Positions 1 to 4,621 of a stretch of DNA of 10,980 bases are shown in pieces (position 1 is the stretch's first letter; each line of letters begins with the position of its first letter). Source of the DNA: Haloferacaceae archaeon (GTDB lineage: Archaea; Halobacteriota; Halobacteria; Halobacteriales; Haloferacaceae); contig JAHENP010000061.1 of assembly GCA_018609965.1 (NCBI GenBank), positions 1 to 10,980 of the forward strand, written 5' to 3'. The translations under genes were made by a program, and so were the position numbers. Below the pieces are notes generated by a model. It did not search any database. It was not told where the DNA came from and saw nothing but the letters and a program-made list of their open reading frames with translations.

Positions 1-1
1 G

Positions 2-229
2 AAGAGTGAGACGTTTGAATGTCTGAAGTGCGAGTATCAGAACGACGCGGATTACAATGCAGCCAAGAACATCGGTTTGCGGTATCTCCGCCAGCGCCAA
101 ACTGGAGCTGACGGAGGCGCACCCGTAGGCGTGCGCTTGAACAGCGGGACGCTGAACGTGAACGGCGAATATTCGCCTGCCGATGATTCGGTCAAAACGG
201 GAGTCCACGCTGAAAGCCCACCCCTTTAG
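2..229 (+). CDS. tnpB: TnpB (IS200/IS605-family OrfB), C-terminal part, cut by window edge
   Basis: Only the last 75 residues are visible; the 5' part lies outside the window. They show the second half of the TnpB zinc ribbon (CLKC, visible residues 7-10), then the RuvC-III segment ending [10 protein letters not shown], whose second Asp (residue 17) matches the third catalytic acid of RuvC-like TnpB nucleases. The variable tail that follows is typical of haloarchaeal members. TnpB is an RNA-guided nuclease carried by IS200/IS605 elements. Its guide RNA (omega RNA, called sotRNA in Halobacterium) is transcribed from the 3' end of the gene through the right end of the element. The stop codon TAG lies inside the right-end hairpin, as expected for that arrangement. 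Whether the gene is intact upstream cannot be seen. Family identification is firm; activity is unknown. Confidence 0.9.
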   Translation, partial: KSETFECLKCEYQNDADYNAAKNIGLRYLRQRQTGADGGAPVGVRLNSGTLNVNGEYSPADDSVKTGVHAESPPL

Positions 230-236
230 GGGTGGG
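217..236 (+). repeat. Right-end hairpin of the IS200/IS605 element, probable guide-RNA 3' end
   Basis: A perfect 8-bp stem CCCACCCC / GGGGTGGG closes a TTTA loop, and the tnpB stop codon falls within it. IS200/IS605 elements end in subterminal hairpins rather than inverted repeats, and the cleavage site lies a few bases outside. The IS edge is therefore inferred to lie near 237-245. The same hairpin would form near the 3' end of the TnpB-associated RNA and could act as its terminator. Confidence 0.75.
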
Positions 237-530
237 TTAGCTTACACCGAGGCCCTTGCAGTACCCACAACTGAGGTTGCCACCGCACGGATCGGCACAG
301 ATTGATGCGGAGCCTCCGATGTTGACGCAGAGTTCAGAGCCCTTATCGATGATCTTCCCGTCGATGCAGAATTCAACCTCCAGACCAGGAATAACCTTGA
401 TGAAAGTCGGAAGTGGCGGGGACAGACAGAGACCTTCCTCCGGACCGTACCCGATACTGAACGATGAGACCGCGAAGGAGTACCTGTTAACGTAGATGTC
501 CATCGACAGCGACGCTTCAACGTTCGTCAT
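237..530 (-). CDS. Hypothetical cysteine-rich protein, possibly truncated by the IS
   Basis: A 97-residue reading frame from the ATG at 530; an ATG at 503 would give 88 residues. I do not recognise the family. The N-terminal half alternates hydrophobic and polar residues as in beta strands (VEASLSMDIYVNRYSF). The C-terminal half carries seven cysteines, ending in a cluster of the form ICADPCGG...CGYCKGLG. No signal peptide is visible and no TATA-like box precedes either start. The TAA stop lies at 237-239, directly against the IS hairpin, so the native C-terminus may have been replaced by IS sequence. The start overlaps the start of the plus-strand lipoprotein gene head to head, so at least one of the two starts is wrong or one gene is damaged. 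GC of about 50-53% here, against 65-70% in the neighbours, points to recent transfer. Reality as a gene is moderately likely from its protein-like composition. Confidence 0.45.
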   Translation of the reverse strand: MTNVEASLSMDIYVNRYSFAVSSFSIGYGPEEGLCLSPPLPTFIKVIPGLEVEFCIDGKIIDKGSELCVNIGGSASICADPCGGNLSCGYCKGLGVS

Positions 531-1353
531 CGTGCTGTTGTGTCTCACGGCTGGCTGTAGCGCCGGTTTCGAAGCCGACGCCGACGGCCCGAACACGGTC
601 AATCCGGCCTTAGAGGAGACGCCGACAACCACGCCGACACCGACGCCAACGCCGACGCCGGTGTTGACGGAGACGGCCGCCGGCACCGGCGAGCCCGCAC
701 AACGCGCACAGCGTCACGCCGCGGTCCTCCGGGCGCGCAGTGGCGCGACCCGTCTGACCCGGAGCGTCTCCGCATCGAACGACTCGCTCGTCTCCCGGCA
801 GGTGATCGTCGGTCGCGTCGACGGGGAGGCGACGCTTGTCCGCCAGCGGACGCGGGTGCTCGATCCGTCGTACGCGGTGACCGCGCCGCCGAACGCGACG
901 ATCTGGACGAACGGTTCCGTCGTCGCCAGACGCATCGGCGGGGAGACGTTCCGCGCGGACCGCTCGCCCCGCCCGGTCGAACGACAGCTCGCCAGCGGGC
1001 GCGCGACGGTGTCCCAGGCGTTCTCGGAGTGGCCGCTGACGTACGCCGGCTCGACACAGACACCCGACGGAGTCGTCGACGTCTACGCCGCCGAACGCGA
1101 CCGGTTCGAACGCGGCGCGGCGACGCCGGCGTTCAACCTCTCCGCGACGGTCGTGGTCACGGAGTCTGGCGTCGTCCGCAGGGTGCGAGTGCGCTACGAG
1201 ACGACGTTGGTCGGCCGCAACGTCACCGTCTCCGAACAGTTCGAACTGACCGCTGACGGCAACGTCACGGTCGAACGCCCGACCTGGGTCGGCAACGCGA
1301 CCACAGAGCGGTTCAACCGGCCGTGTCAACTGTCCGGGCGCACGCGGTGTTGA
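496..1353 (+). CDS. Secreted lipoprotein with Thr-Pro stalk
   Basis: A 285-residue protein with a hydrophobic segment (residues 10-19) ending in a lipobox, LTAGC, with Cys21 as the likely lipidation site. A Thr-Pro repeat linker follows (about residues 42-55), then a beta-rich, acidic domain of about 220 residues. Seven N-glycosylation sequons (NDS, NAT, NGS, NLS, NVT, NVT, NAT) fit an S-layer-side, exposed protein. Two Cys near the C-terminus (CQLSGRTRC) may pair. Haloarchaea carry many such lipoproteins of unknown role; I cannot assign a function. Oddity: the residues before the hydrophobic core (MSIDSDASTF) are acidic and lack the Arg/Lys expected of a Sec or Tat signal peptide. The GTG at 532 is too close to the lipobox to serve. 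The original start may have been lost at the junction with the low-GC patch upstream. Confidence 0.75.
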   Translation: MSIDSDASTFVIVLLCLTAGCSAGFEADADGPNTVNPALEETPTTTPTPTPTPTPVLTETAAGTGEPAQRAQRHAAVLRARSGATRLTRSVSASNDSLVSRQVIVGRVDGEATLVRQRTRVLDPSYAVTAPPNATIWTNGSVVARRIGGETFRADRSPRPVERQLASGRATVSQAFSEWPLTYAGSTQTPDGVVDVYAAERDRFERGAATPAFNLSATVVVTESGVVRRVRVRYETTLVGRNVTVSEQFELTADGNVTVERPTWVGNATTERFNRPCQLSGRTRC

Positions 1354-1395
1354 ACGGGGAGTGAAGAACAACGAGTGAGGGGTCGACTCGGTCGA

Positions 1396-1722
1396 CTACT
1401 GTTGATTCTGTGTGTCCGGGAGATCGTACTCCTCGGGCGGCGGGACGTACAGAAGGTCGATCGTGAACCCCAACGCGAGCGGGACGCCGACCATCACGGC
1501 GACCGCGACACCCGGCCCGCCCAGGTCGGGACCAATTCCGAGCGCGCCGGTCGTCACGAGCGTCACCGCCAACAACAACACCGGGGTGAGCAGTGCCGTG
1601 TAGATCACCCACCCCCAACTTGTCTCCATCCGGATGCGGAAAAACCGGGTCGCGACCGCCGCCACCAGCGTCTGGCCGGCCAACACGACCCCGAACAACA
1701 CCCACTCGACGACCGTAGCCAT
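1396..1722 (-). CDS. Small three-helix membrane protein, unknown function
   Basis: 108 residues, ATG start. Three hydrophobic stretches are clear: residues about 5-27, 36-60 and 70-91. A short Arg-containing loop (RFFRIRMETS) separates the first two, and a Pro/acidic polar tail (PPPEEYDLPDTQNQQ) ends the protein. The size and pattern suggest a conserved haloarchaeal membrane protein, but I do not recognise a family and see no catalytic motif. It converges on the lipoprotein gene, 42 bp apart, and diverges from the YdjM-like gene across a 119-bp spacer. A purine-rich GAGGGGG lies upstream of the start but too far away to be a convincing ribosome-binding site. Confidence 0.75.
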   Translation of the reverse strand: MATVVEWVLFGVVLAGQTLVAAVATRFFRIRMETSWGWVIYTALLTPVLLLAVTLVTTGALGIGPDLGGPGVAVAVMVGVPLALGFTIDLLYVPPPEEYDLPDTQNQQ

Positions 1723-1728
1723 ACCCGC

Positions 1729-1775
1729 GGTAGCCCCCTCACGGACTTCGAGTTGTCGGAGTGTGGGCTACGGGT
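1729..1775. repeat. Inverted repeat in divergent spacer
   Basis: GGTAGCCC at 1729-1736 faces GGGCTACGGGT at 1765-1775. With the flanking ACCCG the arms extend imperfectly. The pair sits between the two divergent genes, nearer the start of the minus-strand membrane protein. It could be an operator or a hairpin in that gene's leader; no partner is known. Confidence 0.35.
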
Positions 1776-1806
1776 CGCCCGCGACAGTCTCCGGACGCGT
1801 GAACCC

Positions 1807-1818
1807 GAAACAGTTTCT
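1807..1818 (+). promoter_or_regulatory. Candidate promoter of the YdjM-like gene
   Basis: GAAACAGTTTCT is the only AT-richer stretch near the gene and is centred about 27-30 bp before the GTG at 1842, the usual position for a haloarchaeal TATA/BRE pair driving a leaderless transcript. It contains a short palindrome, GAAAC-A-GTTTC. Confidence 0.4.
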
Positions 1819-1841
1819 GCGGCGCCCGAGTGTGTCGCCCC

Positions 1842-2378
1842 GTGAACAAACGGGGTCACATCACGAACGGGGTACTGCTGGCGTTGGGGCTCGCGGTCGT
1901 CCTCAGCCCCACGCCGGAACTGCGGACAGTCGAGTGGGCCGTCGAACTGCTCCCGCCGGTCGTGTTGGGGGCGTTGTTGCCGGACATCGACACGGAGTTT
2001 GGTCGCCACCGGAAGACGCTCCACAACCTCCCGGTGTTGGCGTTGTTCGTCGCCTACCCGGTCGTGTTCGACAACCTCCAGTTCGTCTGGGTCGGGATCG
2101 CCACCCACTACGTGCTCGACGTGGTCGGGAGCAAACGCGGCATTGCGTTGTTCTACCCGTACGAACAGGAGTATGGCCTCCCAGTCGGGGTCGCCGTCTC
2201 CAGTGACCGCGCGGATCTCGTGACGGCGGTCATCTCTGCCGCCGAAGTCGTGCTGTTGGCGGTGCTCCACTTCTTCATCGTCGATCTCACGACCGCCGGA
2301 CTCCGCCCGCAGGTGTACGAACTGCTCCCCGAGGCCGCCACCCAGTTCGTCCGGGTCGCCGAGGCTGGCCCGATCTGA
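1842..2378 (+). CDS. YdjM/DUF457-type membrane-bound metal-dependent hydrolase
   Basis: 178 residues from GTG 1842. An upstream in-frame GTG at 1830 adds only four residues; 1842 was chosen because MNKRGHITNG matches how these proteins usually begin and fits the promoter spacing. Family features seen: an early His (H6, GHITNG), the LLPDID motif (D48, D50) followed by RHRKTLHN (H61), and THYVLDVV (H89, D93). These are the conserved polar residues of the YdjM/LexA-regulated membrane hydrolase family (PF04307). About four hydrophobic segments place it in the cytoplasmic membrane. The substrate is unknown for the whole family. It is about the usual length and appears complete. It stands alone, with no gene close enough downstream on the same strand to form an operon. 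Confidence 0.8.
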   Translation: MNKRGHITNGVLLALGLAVVLSPTPELRTVEWAVELLPPVVLGALLPDIDTEFGRHRKTLHNLPVLALFVAYPVVFDNLQFVWVGIATHYVLDVVGSKRGIALFYPYEQEYGLPVGVAVSSDRADLVTAVISAAEVVLLAVLHFFIVDLTTAGLRPQVYELLPEAATQFVRVAEAGPI

Positions 2379-2409
2379 CCGGCCGGCTCGACGCCACGCG
2401 TCAAACGAG

Positions 2410-2533
2410 TACACGAACGCGTCGCACAGAGTGGGGACGCCGACACGTCGCCGAGAGCTGGGAGACCGACACGTCGCCGAGAATCAGTACACGAACGCGT
2501 CGCCGAGAATCAGTACACCGACACGTCGTCGAA
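2410..2533. repeat. Decayed 26-bp tandem repeats overlapping the 3' end of the PHP gene
   Basis: About five imperfect units start at roughly 2410, 2438, 2465, 2489 and 2515. The best unit is ACACGAACGCGTCGCCGAGAATCAGT (26 bp, shown here as a repeat and not as a motif of known role). Variants swap GAACGCGTCG for CGACACGTCG. The last unit (2515-2533) lies inside the end of the minus-strand PHP gene and encodes its final residues DDVSVY; the stop TGA at 2512-2510 belongs to the next unit. The array therefore looks like duplication of the gene's own 3' end into the downstream spacer. Confidence 0.8.
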
Positions 2534-3271
2534 CCGGTCGTCGTACGCGATGTGGCGGGGGTGTGTCGGCTCCATCCCGGAGAGGAACAGTCGGTCGAGC
2601 TTCCCCCAGGTGTTCTCGTACGCGAGGTGGCCGAATTCGACGAGTCGGCGGAGCCGCGTCGCGGGGTCGGACCGCCGGACCAGCCGACGGTCGACCCCCT
2701 CACGGAGCGCGGTGACGAGGTCGGCCGCGGTGTCAACAGTCGTCTCCAACTCCGTCCACGCGGCGCCGATTGTCCCCGGGACGTGCGCGTACGAGGAGGC
2801 GAACCGCGGCTCGTCGAACGCCGTCGCCGCCTGCTGGCCGCGTTCGTTCTGGTGGTCGAACAGCTTCGCGTTGGCCGTCTCGACGGCGTGGAGCCGGTCG
2901 CGGTAGGCGCCAATCTCCGCGCGGGTCAGCGAGACGTTCGCGAACTCCGGGTGCGGGACGAGTACCGCCGCTTCCTGGCGCTCGAACTCCGACAGCGCCG
3001 CCTCGAAGGTGACGAAGTCCGGCACCGGCTCCGACAGCCCGACCGCCAACAGGTGGCGTCTGTACCGCCAGTCGCCGGTGAACACCTCCCGAGCGGGAAC
3101 GACGAGCAGGTCGTCGTCACTGTGTCGTCGCGCGCGGTCGCGGATCTCCGGGAGCCGAGTGAAGTGGGGCGCGTACACGAGCACGTCCAGCCCGGCCGTC
3201 TTCGCTCGGCTGACCACGCGCTCGTTGATGATCTTGACGTGGCAGTCGACTCGTGTCCGGCCGTCGCTCAC
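2510..3271 (-). CDS. PHP-domain-like metal-dependent phosphoesterase
   Basis: 253 residues from a GTG. The PHP fold is suggested by the order of motifs: RVDCHVK at residues 8-13 in the place of DLHVH, VVPAREV (57-63, Glu62) in the place of the I-P-G-x-E motif, VPHPEF with His107, HAVETANAK (128-136), and SSYAHVPGTIG with His163 where a GSDAH motif is normal. PHP proteins bind two or three metals and hydrolyse phosphoesters. Haloarchaea have several uncharacterised stand-alone members, and the 80 residues after the last motif resemble the C-terminal extension of that group. The second His of the first motif is Lys (K13) and the GSDAH Asp is absent, so metal binding may be reduced or altered. 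No TATA-like box is obvious upstream. It is divergent from the zinc-finger gene. Confidence 0.7.
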   Translation of the reverse strand: MSDGRTRVDCHVKIINERVVSRAKTAGLDVLVYAPHFTRLPEIRDRARRHSDDDLLVVPAREVFTGDWRYRRHLLAVGLSEPVPDFVTFEAALSEFERQEAAVLVPHPEFANVSLTRAEIGAYRDRLHAVETANAKLFDHQNERGQQAATAFDEPRFASSYAHVPGTIGAAWTELETTVDTAADLVTALREGVDRRLVRRSDPATRLRRLVEFGHLAYENTWGKLDRLFLSGMEPTHPRHIAYDDRFDDVSVY

Positions 3272-3348
3272 GCGTCTCGGCTGTCTCGGGCCGGACTTGT
3301 CGGTTCCGTTTCGACCGCCCGACGGCGGAACACACCCGACCGGGAAGG

Positions 3349-3356
3349 CTTATACC
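3349..3356 (+). promoter_or_regulatory. TATA box of the zinc-finger gene
   Basis: CTTATACC, preceded by purine-rich CGGGAAGG as a possible BRE, is centred 26 bp before the ATG at 3379. This is the spacing of a leaderless haloarchaeal promoter. It supports 3379 over the longer upstream reading frame, which would begin before the promoter. Confidence 0.7.
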
Positions 3357-3378
3357 CGTCGCACCGGGAATCGGCGGT

Positions 3379-3675
3379 ATGCTCGGCTGGGAGTGCGGAA
3401 TCGACGGCTGTGAGTCTGCGTTCGACGACCCCGAGGACGCCATCGTCCACCAGACGACGGAACACGAACGCCACGAGTGTGCCGTCTGCGGGACGATTGT
3501 CCCCGAGGGGTACTTCGCCATCCGCCACGCGTTCGACGAACACACCCGTGCCGAGTTCGTCCGCGCGTACGACGCCGACTCGGACGCCGTCCGCGAACGC
3601 GAGGAGATCAAAGCCGCCGTCGAAGACCACGCCGACCTCCGTGCGGTCGTCGAACGACTCAACGGCTCCGGGTGA
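3379..3675 (+). CDS. Small protein with two C2H2-type zinc fingers
   Basis: 98 residues from the ATG placed just after a good leaderless promoter. Two zinc-finger signatures with the same spacing follow one another: C6-x4-C11-x12-H24-x4-H29 and C34-x2-C37-x12-H50-x4-H55. The remainder (about 56-98) is acidic and helical (YDADSDAVREREEIKAAVED). The protein resembles a widespread family of short haloarchaeal zinc-finger proteins with a conserved CxVCGTxVPxGYxAIRHAFxEH core. No member's function is known to me. Classical C2H2 fingers bind DNA or RNA, and a nucleic-acid role is possible but inferred. The strongly acidic tail argues for protein contact as an alternative. A pyrimidine-rich stretch follows the stop. 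Confidence 0.8.
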   Translation: MLGWECGIDGCESAFDDPEDAIVHQTTEHERHECAVCGTIVPEGYFAIRHAFDEHTRAEFVRAYDADSDAVREREEIKAAVEDHADLRAVVERLNGSG

Positions 3676-3723
3676 GTCTCTCCTCCTCGTGACCGCGCTC
3701 CAGCGCGCCCGACATTCTATCGC

Positions 3724-3782
3724 TCGAATACGATACGAAAGTAGGTCGAACGACCCTGTTTGTATTATATACTATCGAATAC
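3724..3782. promoter_or_regulatory. AT-rich control region with short repeats upstream of the peptide array
   Basis: Two copies of TCGAATAC (3724-3731 and 3775-3782) flank a GGTCG-AA-CGACC palindrome (3744-3755) and the AT-rich block GTATTATATACTATC (3762-3776). This composition stands out sharply from the surroundings. TATTATAT could be a TATA element giving a leader of roughly 90 nt for the first peptide gene; the repeats could be operator half-sites. All of this is inference from pattern only. Confidence 0.45.
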
Positions 3783-3816
3783 AGCCGGAAAGCGCCGTCG
3801 ATCTCGCGCCCGTTAG

Positions 3817-3826
3817 TACTAAATAA
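3817..3826 (+). promoter_or_regulatory. Second candidate TATA box for the peptide array
   Basis: TACTAAATAA lies 55-64 bp before the first peptide start and would give a leader of about 35 nt. A leadered transcript agrees with the Shine-Dalgarno sequences seen before the peptide genes. TTAATCGTTTAAT at 3844-3856 is also AT-rich but sits close to the start. Confidence 0.45.
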
Positions 3827-3880
3827 GAGCTGGAGACTGACCGTTAATCGTTTAATGTGGTAGCCCAAGGTGAAATCAAG

Positions 3881-4000
3881 ATGAAGACGACCCAGCACAC
3901 CACCGACGAAACGGAGACCGAAGAGATCGTGACCGACGGCGGCCGTGCCGAGCCGACCGACCCCGCGAAAGCACTGCTGGAAGACGCAAGCGGCCTGTAA
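3881..4000 (+). CDS. Acidic micropeptide, copy 1 of tandem family
   Basis: 39 residues, the most divergent copy. It begins MKTTQHTTDETETEE and continues with the family block IVTDGGRAEP-TD-PAKALLEDA, ending SGL instead of GGL. No Cys, no aromatic residue, net charge about -7, no signal peptide or membrane segment. A Shine-Dalgarno match GGTGA lies 8 nt before the ATG. It heads a five-gene same-strand array and differs from the others mainly in the first ten residues. Protein-level conservation with the other copies despite many third-base differences is the evidence that it is translated. The family is not recognised; a precursor peptide, a signalling peptide or a small binding protein are all possible. 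Confidence 0.75.
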   Translation: MKTTQHTTDETETEEIVTDGGRAEPTDPAKALLEDASGL

Positions 4001-4016
4001 CACGAGGGATTTCACA
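4001..4016 (+). promoter_or_regulatory. Conserved ribosome-binding spacer in the peptide array
   Basis: CACGAGGGATTTCACA between copies 1 and 2, repeated exactly at 4143-4158. The shorter form CACGAGGTTCAA(C/T) occurs at 4285-4297 and 4424-4436. GAGG is complementary to the 3' end of haloarchaeal 16S rRNA and sits 6-9 nt before each ATG. The stop TAA directly precedes the spacer in all four cases, so every copy is translated from its own site within one transcript. Confidence 0.75.
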
Positions 4017-4142
4017 ATGTCTGACACACGCAACACGGCCGACGCGACCGACGAGACGGCGACCGAGATCGTGACCGACGGCGGCCGAGCCGAGCCGGCC
4101 AACCCTGCGAAGGCACTGTTGGAAGACGCTGGCGGGCTGTAA
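4017..4142 (+). CDS. Acidic micropeptide, copy 2 of tandem family
   Basis: 41 residues starting MSDTRNTADATDETATE, followed by the conserved block ending PANPAKALLEDAGGL. Nearly identical to copy 3: one amino-acid change (Ala/Thr at residue 8) and one silent change (GCC/GCA Ala codon), so these two are the most recent duplication. Net charge about -6. A 16-nt spacer with GAGG separates it from copy 1. Function unknown. Confidence 0.8.
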   Translation: MSDTRNTADATDETATEIVTDGGRAEPANPAKALLEDAGGL

Positions 4143-4158
4143 CACGAGGGATTTCACA

Positions 4159-4284
4159 ATGTCTGACACACGCAACACGACCGACGCGACCGACGAGACG
4201 GCGACCGAGATCGTGACCGACGGCGGCCGAGCAGAGCCGGCCAACCCTGCGAAGGCACTGTTGGAAGACGCTGGCGGGCTGTAA
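4159..4284 (+). CDS. Acidic micropeptide, copy 3 of tandem family
   Basis: 41 residues, MSDTRNTTDATDETATE then the common C-terminal block. It shares with copy 2 the codon choices CGA (Arg), CCT (Pro), AAG (Lys), TTG (Leu) and GCT (Ala), which differ from copies 1, 4 and 5, so copies 2 and 3 form one subgroup. Preceded by the 16-nt spacer and followed by the 13-nt form. Confidence 0.8.
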   Translation: MSDTRNTTDATDETATEIVTDGGRAEPANPAKALLEDAGGL

Positions 4285-4297
4285 CACGAGGTTCAAC

Positions 4298-4423
4298 ATG
4301 TCTGACACACGCAACACGGCCGACGCGACCGATGAGACGACGACCGAGATCGTGACTGACGGCGGCCGTGCCGAGCCGGCCGACCCCGCGAAAGCACTGC
4401 TGGAAGACGCCGGCGGGCTGTAA
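4298..4423 (+). CDS. Acidic micropeptide, copy 4 of tandem family
   Basis: 41 residues, MSDTRNTADATDETTTE then the common block with PADP in place of PANP, as in copy 1 (PTDP). Codons AAA, CTG-CTG and GCC group its second half with copies 1 and 5, while its first half follows copy 2. The mosaic pattern suggests gene conversion or unequal crossover among copies. Preceded by CACGAGGTTCAAC. Confidence 0.8.
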   Translation: MSDTRNTADATDETTTEIVTDGGRAEPADPAKALLEDAGGL

Positions 4424-4436
4424 CACGAGGTTCAAT

Positions 4437-4565
4437 ATGTCTGACACACGCAACACGACCGACGCGACCGACGAGACGGAGACCGAAGAGATTGTGACTG
4501 ACGGCGGCCGCGCCGAGCCGGCCAACCCGGCGAAAGCACTGCTGGAAGACGCTGGCGGGCTGTGA
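4437..4565 (+). CDS. Acidic micropeptide, copy 5 of tandem family
   Basis: 42 residues, the longest and most acidic copy (net about -8). Its start MSDTRNTTDATDE follows copy 3, but the next segment ETETEEIVTDGG has the extra Glu found otherwise only in copy 1. The end PANPAKALLEDAGGL is the common form. It is the only copy with a TGA stop; the others use TAA. A T-rich stretch follows about 24 nt downstream and probably ends the transcript. Confidence 0.8.
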   Translation: MSDTRNTTDATDETETEEIVTDGGRAEPANPAKALLEDAGGL

Positions 4566-4588
4566 GCCGTCGTTCGACTGCCGCGTGA

Positions 4589-4599
4589 GTTTTCTCTCT
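4589..4599 (+). terminator. T-rich putative terminator after the peptide array
   Basis: GTTTTCTCTCT begins 24 nt after the last peptide stop. Archaeal transcription commonly ends at T-rich tracts without a stem-loop. It is the only such tract between the array and the convergent spt5 gene. Confidence 0.4.
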
Positions 4600-4621
4600 G
4601 ACCGGCCGCCGAGTGGTGACA

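Larger units (their letters stand above)
3881..4565 (+). repeat. Five-unit tandem gene array, period about 139 bp
   Basis: Start-to-start distances are 136, 142, 139 and 139 bp. Each unit is one complete small ORF plus a 13- or 16-nt ribosome-binding spacer. Unlike a non-coding repeat, differences between units concentrate at third codon positions and length changes inside ORFs are multiples of three. The antisense strand stays open over long stretches only because the units repeat. Confidence 0.9.

Noticed and set aside
531..686. Upstream extension of the Cys-rich minus-strand ORF
   Set aside because: It reads through the antisense of the Thr-Pro linker, giving a Gly-Val repeat, so it is not real coding sequence.
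2552..3826. 424-codon plus-strand frame
   Set aside because: It is the shadow of the PHP gene and runs across the zinc-finger promoter; the composition is Arg-rich and not acidic.
3881..4565. Lasso peptide precursors (penultimate Thr before GG)
   Set aside because: A lasso ring needs Asp or Glu at core position 7-9. Three of the five copies have Ala-Asn-Pro there, and no lasso cyclase or protease lies in the window.
3881..4565. Pup-like or SAMP-like protein modifiers because of the acidic sequence and near-terminal GG
   Set aside because: All copies end in Leu after Gly (GGL or SGL), the peptides are shorter than Pup and lack a beta-grasp fold, and no ligase or proteasome partner is nearby.
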